Below are positions 60,061 to 64,000 of a stretch of DNA of 64,000 nt, one piece after another. The position numbers and the translations under genes were made by a program. Location: the NCBI GenBank assembly GCA_026936325.1, contig JAPTHN010000015.1, positions 434,001 through 498,000 on the forward strand, read 5' to 3'. Each line of letters begins with the position of its first letter. Within the stretch, counting starts at the first letter, position 1. This DNA comes from Platynereis dumerilii (taxonomy: Eukaryota; Annelida; Polychaeta; Phyllodocida; Nereididae). The notes under the pieces are model-generated. The model had not been told where the DNA came from, searched no databases, and saw only the letters and a program-made list of their open reading frames with translations.

Positions 60061-60849
60061 CAACAATGTCAAAAGGTATCGCTCAAATTTGTAAAACAGC
60101 ATCCCTCTTTGACTTTTTTACAGATGATTTCATATTTGTAGACTTCTCTCAAAAAACAAAATATTTAGCAAAATTTTTGGTCTGACATCAGAAAATTCTG
60201 CCAGGTGATTGGTCAAGTTGCCCATTGCGTGTCACTTTTTTTCAGCTTGCTTCAAGCAAGTGATATGTGCTGGAAAAATGATATCATAATTTTGACCAAT
60301 AGTATACAGCAAAGGCCAACTTGGTATTGTGGCAGTTGTTCACACATGTCAAACCGCAATCCACATGAACTCTTTCACTTCTTCATGAACAGTTGTATTT
60401 CACACTCCTGTGTACAACTGTTGATTGTTTCAATTGATATTAAATTAGTTTCAAGCTCACTCTGAATGGCTTCACATCTATTTACACTAAATTATCATAC
60501 CTTGACCAAAAGCATTGTCTATGACATCAGTAAGGGACTATTCAGAATTTATCACTGGGTTGAGGGGGAGATGGGAGTTTATCCTGAGCGATGCTTCTAG
60601 TGGGACAGCAGGCCTACTATTTTTTACCTTTTGTCCAAAATATATGTGCCTTACAGGCATGTATGAGAGGTAAAAATAAGCATGAGACCAATGGGGGTGT
60701 ACATTTTTTATAGAAAGTTCCAAGAAAACTTCCCGGAATCATGAATTCTGAATGGTCCATCAGGACAGAAAATCCCAGTGGAAATCAGATCAAGGACCCC
60801 ACGATTGGTTGCCCATTGTCCTGCCACCTGAGCTGAGCCCCTCTTCTGA

Positions 60850-61155
60850 GAAACGGCAACATTCACAATTATACATGTTTATGTTTTGTATAAACAGTCA
60901 TTGCACAACATTTGACTTGCAGAATGTATGTACTGAAAATGAGTGAAACACAAACTGAAACTCTCACTTGAAATTGCTAAAGTCAGTCCCTGTAAGGAGA
61001 TCAATGGCTTAAAATGCCATGGTAACCCATGTAAAACGCTATGTCACTTTTCAGGAGAGAGTGGTGTCATACCTTCTCTCAACCAATGAAAATTGCAAGA
61101 AAAATGATGTATTTTCTACCTCAAATGTCTACAAATATGAAATCATCTGTAAAAG
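60850..61155. repeat. Segment duplicated at 20,950-21,290
   Basis: Same orientation and high similarity to the downstream flank of pseudogene A, ending where LINE-like sequence begins here. Confidence 0.6.
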
Positions 61156-61345
61156 AGGACTTAAAACTCATCTGTTTAATAATTATAGCGTTAATTCATG
61201 CCTATGCCTGTGATTATATTGTGATTTTACTGTGATACGTTTACATTGATACCTTTACATTATTTATTTCTTCATGAATGTTTAGCGCTTTGATATGTTT
61301 TTATTAATACGTAATGCGCTCTGTCAAGCAATAAACATTATCATT
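61151..61345 (+). mobile_element. 3' end of a CR1/L2-type LINE
   Basis: Frame ...KRGLKTHLFN then stop matches the usual C-terminus (LKTHLF) of CR1/L2 proteins. It is followed by a 3' UTR with TTAGCGCTTTGATATG and TAATGCGCTCTGTCAAGCAA and an AATAAA-like tail. 5'-truncated. Confidence 0.5.
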
Positions 61346-61520
61346 TTAATAGTATGCACAAATTAGACAAGTATGAGACGTTAACATTTGGTGAGATCAT
61401 GTACTAAATTTCAGATAATCAGATTTCTAACATTCAGATAAAAATGGATATATAGCTAAATGTGAACAACATGACATGCTCCTGGCACGCAGCAGCCACC
61501 TTGCAACCAGTCATACAGAA

Positions 61521-62480
61521 GGGGAGACCGGGGCTAGTTGTCACAACTTTTTTTTACTTCAAGTTTGACTGTATCTGAGAGGTCTCCAGATTCAGGTTGT
61601 CTGGAAACTTCCAAACCTATAACATTTTGTAAGTCTTGGAAAGTTTTTATTCAGCTTTCGTCCTGATTTATCAACCATGTGTTTCCTTGGAGGTCATGTT
61701 GTAACTCAAAGTCATTTTTGTGAAAATGTGACAACTTGCCTCAAGGCCGGGGCAAGTTGTCACACTTATATGGCCAATCTAACATCTCTTGACAGATTTT
61801 CTGTAATCCACATCTTGCGAAGACTTTGGATGAATGCCATTATAAATCTGGGCGTATTTCTACCAGAAAATTGCTTCTCAAATTGGAGGACAATGAAATA
61901 ATTGCAAAATTTCTGTTGAAAAAGTCAATTTTAAGAAATCCACATATCACATAACAAATTATACTTTCTTGCAACCACGTCATACAAAAGCTTAACAAAC
62001 AAACAGATCTTGAAATTTTTTTTTATAACGACACAACTGCTGCCACCTATAGCCAAGTTATAAGCACTGTGACAGCTTGCCCCTGTGACAACTAGGCCCA
62101 GCCTATCCTCGTCACGATCATGAAATCAATACTATATCTCAGTAATCAAAAGAGAATATTTTCTGGTTCCACTTAGCCATCTTGAATCAACTTAATTTCC
62201 CAAAAATTGTCTCAAATTGGAAGACGATGAAAAAATTGAAAATGGTGGAAAAATTGAATTTAAGCTGTCATTTTCAGAGATCTTCGCATCAGGCTTGGGG
62301 TCAAGTTTGTACTTGTACTTGGAAGTTCGCATAGCGCATAACAGACTACAGATTTTTGTATTCCCCATGTTAAAAAGTACCAAAATTGATTTAATTGCCA
62401 TGCAGCTGCTACCATCCATAGCTGAGTACTAATCAGCATTGTGACAACTTGCCCCTGTGACAACTAGCCCCAGTCTCCCC
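61521..62480. mobile_element. 960-bp GGGGAG-class TIR element (word: TAGTTGTCAC)
   Basis: Left GGGGAGACCGGGGCTAGTTG; right end reverse complement GGGGAGACTGGGGCTAGTTG. TA follows the right end, AA precedes the left, so the duplication is imperfect. The word GGGGCAAGTTGTCAC recurs at 61,750 and inverted near 62,075 and 62,445. No ORF. Confidence 0.75.
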
Positions 62481-62978
62481 TACTACCGAAGTAAAGTAGG
62501 ATGACCTCCGCAGGAAGGAAGAATTAGCCACTACTTTACCCTTTCACACCTTTTGACTCCCCGAAATCCCTTCCTACATTTTCCTACTTAAAACTACCTT
62601 TTAAGATTACATTTAATTCACATTCAGCCAACACCAATTCACCCTCCATCACCCCCATTGTGTTTGATTTCGTTGATATTGTACGTGTTTGCCAATTGAA
62701 ATTTCATTAACAGCTGTTTTAATAAATTAACCCTTCCTGCGCTGATCAGTAAAAAAAAACAATTGTGTGCTTGTGACGTCATAGCAGCCTTCAGGGACAT
62801 ATTAAATGACCATAAATGGCCCAAAAGGCAGTAAGCTGGGGATGCACATAAATGTCCCTTCAGTCCAGTAAGAGTAAAATTAATAGAGTTCTTTATCTGG
62901 GATAAGGTTGTGGTGAGGAGTCAAAAGTAGTTGTAAGGAGATTAGGAGTGGAGAGGAGAAATGAGGGCAAAATAGGTA

Positions 62979-63913
62979 GGGGGAATGGGGGCACATTGGG
63001 ACGCTTTTAACGTCTACTAATTTTGCTCAATGCTGAAAGCACTGAGGAACTCAGAAGTTTGCATGAATATCACCAATACTATTGAGCTTAAATGCAAGGC
63101 ATAATAAACTAGACTGCACCTACCCTTTTGCAGCCAGAGAGTCGTAAAAATGACTGTCCCAATGTGCCCCGACGTGGCACAGCCGGGGCACATTGGGACA
63201 TCAATTGAAAAATCATATAAACACTCCATGTGCAATAGATATCACATATAAGTAGTGCATAAGACAATATACAGTGCATTAACACCTTGTAGTGCCAATA
63301 GTTCAAAACTTTAAACAGTTTTAAACATTTAACATAAACTGCCCTGGGTGCGGACATCTATGTAAGTAACACACAGTGCTTTGCGACAAATTTGTTCACA
63401 GGGCATGGTAATCCACTAGACCTCTATTCACTGTGGCCTGAACACCTATTGTGTGCTGTCCAAGGTAATTCAGTTGCCTTGGACACTTAAATTCTGCCAT
63501 ATTAAGTGCGTCCCAATGTGCCCCAAATTCACTGTCCCAATGAGACCCAATATGACTTTTACACCAAAATGCTAATTTCTCGGACACCAGTGAGTGTGTT
63601 TATCATGATAGCAATTCATAACTGTTCGTTACGATATATAAAATTCATACAAGCACTGAGAAAGCCTCCATGTTCATGGTTTGTCCACAGAATGGTTCGA
63701 ATTGAACCTGTCCATATTTACTTTAGTAATAGCAAAACAAACTTTTGCTCGCCATACTTCTGCATGTGGCTGTAATTTGTCTATAAAACCATGGAAACAT
63801 CAGGATGTGAAATCACAAGATATGATGGCACTACCATATCATATACCTTGCCAGGATCCAAGAGAACCCCACCGTCCCACAGTGCCCCGTGTCCCAATGT
63901 GCCCCCGCTCCCC
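62979..63913. mobile_element. 935-bp GGGGAG-class TIR element (word: GCACATTGGGAC)
   Basis: Left GGGGGAATGGGGGCACATTG; right end reverse complement GGGGAGCGGGGGCACATTG. The word recurs inverted near 63,160 and 63,510-63,545 and direct near 63,187. TA precedes it; TT follows. No ORF. Confidence 0.75.
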
Positions 63914-64000
63914 TTAAAAAGAGGACTTCTGACAAGAAATTTTCTTACTTTATTTTGGGTTGTACCTACTGTATGCATACACTCTGCTTATCAGTCAAAC

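Overview
This is eukaryotic, AT-rich, intron-bearing DNA from an animal. The only clear host genes are three tandem secreted trypsin genes with short spliced exons. The density and kinds of LINE, SINE and MITE-like repeats suggest a marine invertebrate. An echinoderm-like deuterostome is a guess only; the sequence cannot settle the species.

Layout. 0-3 kb: a decayed LINE ORF1 piece and a 5'-truncated CR1-type LINE with a 484-codon reverse transcriptase ORF (minus strand). 3.1-9.5 kb: a large inverted-repeat element rich in RFX/X-box-like palindromes, with a tRNA-derived SINE inside. 9.5-11.8 kb: a terminal-inverted-repeat (TIR) element whose interior is a satellite in opposite orientations. 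14.9-19.9 kb: several small DNA transposons, one with an 8-bp target duplication that itself carries a 675-bp TTAA-flanked MITE, and a possible LINE 3' end. 21-57 kb: three copies of a trypsin segment, all genes on the minus strand. 57.7-64 kb: a lone signal-peptide exon, a 153-bp satellite, a second SINE-like relic, LINE fragments and three TIR elements of one architectural class.

The trypsin cluster. Copy C (53,016-54,466) is intact: seven exons, 263 aa, His/Asp/Ser triad, Asp in the trypsin specificity pocket, TATA box and poly(A) signal. Copy B (30,808-34,564) also has an intact 263-aa reading frame. However, a 10,426-bp TIR element (34,622-45,047) sits exactly inside its TATA box, moving its upstream region 10 kb away, and its first intron gained about 2.3 kb of repeats. 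Copy A (21,880-23,930) is a pseudogene: nonsense codon in the signal peptide, loss of the catalytic His by an in-frame 21-nt deletion, a 5-nt frameshift, an altered TATA box and a 621-bp transposon in intron 6.

Because the segments are paralogous, an uninterrupted copy often survives elsewhere in the window. Several target-site duplications can therefore be read directly: TAT for the 10.4-kb element, TA for the 621-bp element, and TA for an element in the 153-bp satellite. The most interesting material is this record of insertions, the class of TIR elements with a shared GGGGAG end but different repeated subterminal words, and the motifs carried by repeats (RFX palindromes, U1/5'-splice-site-like ends, a TTTGAGGCA-built intron element). 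I found no prokaryotic genes, CRISPR array or functional stand-alone RNA gene.
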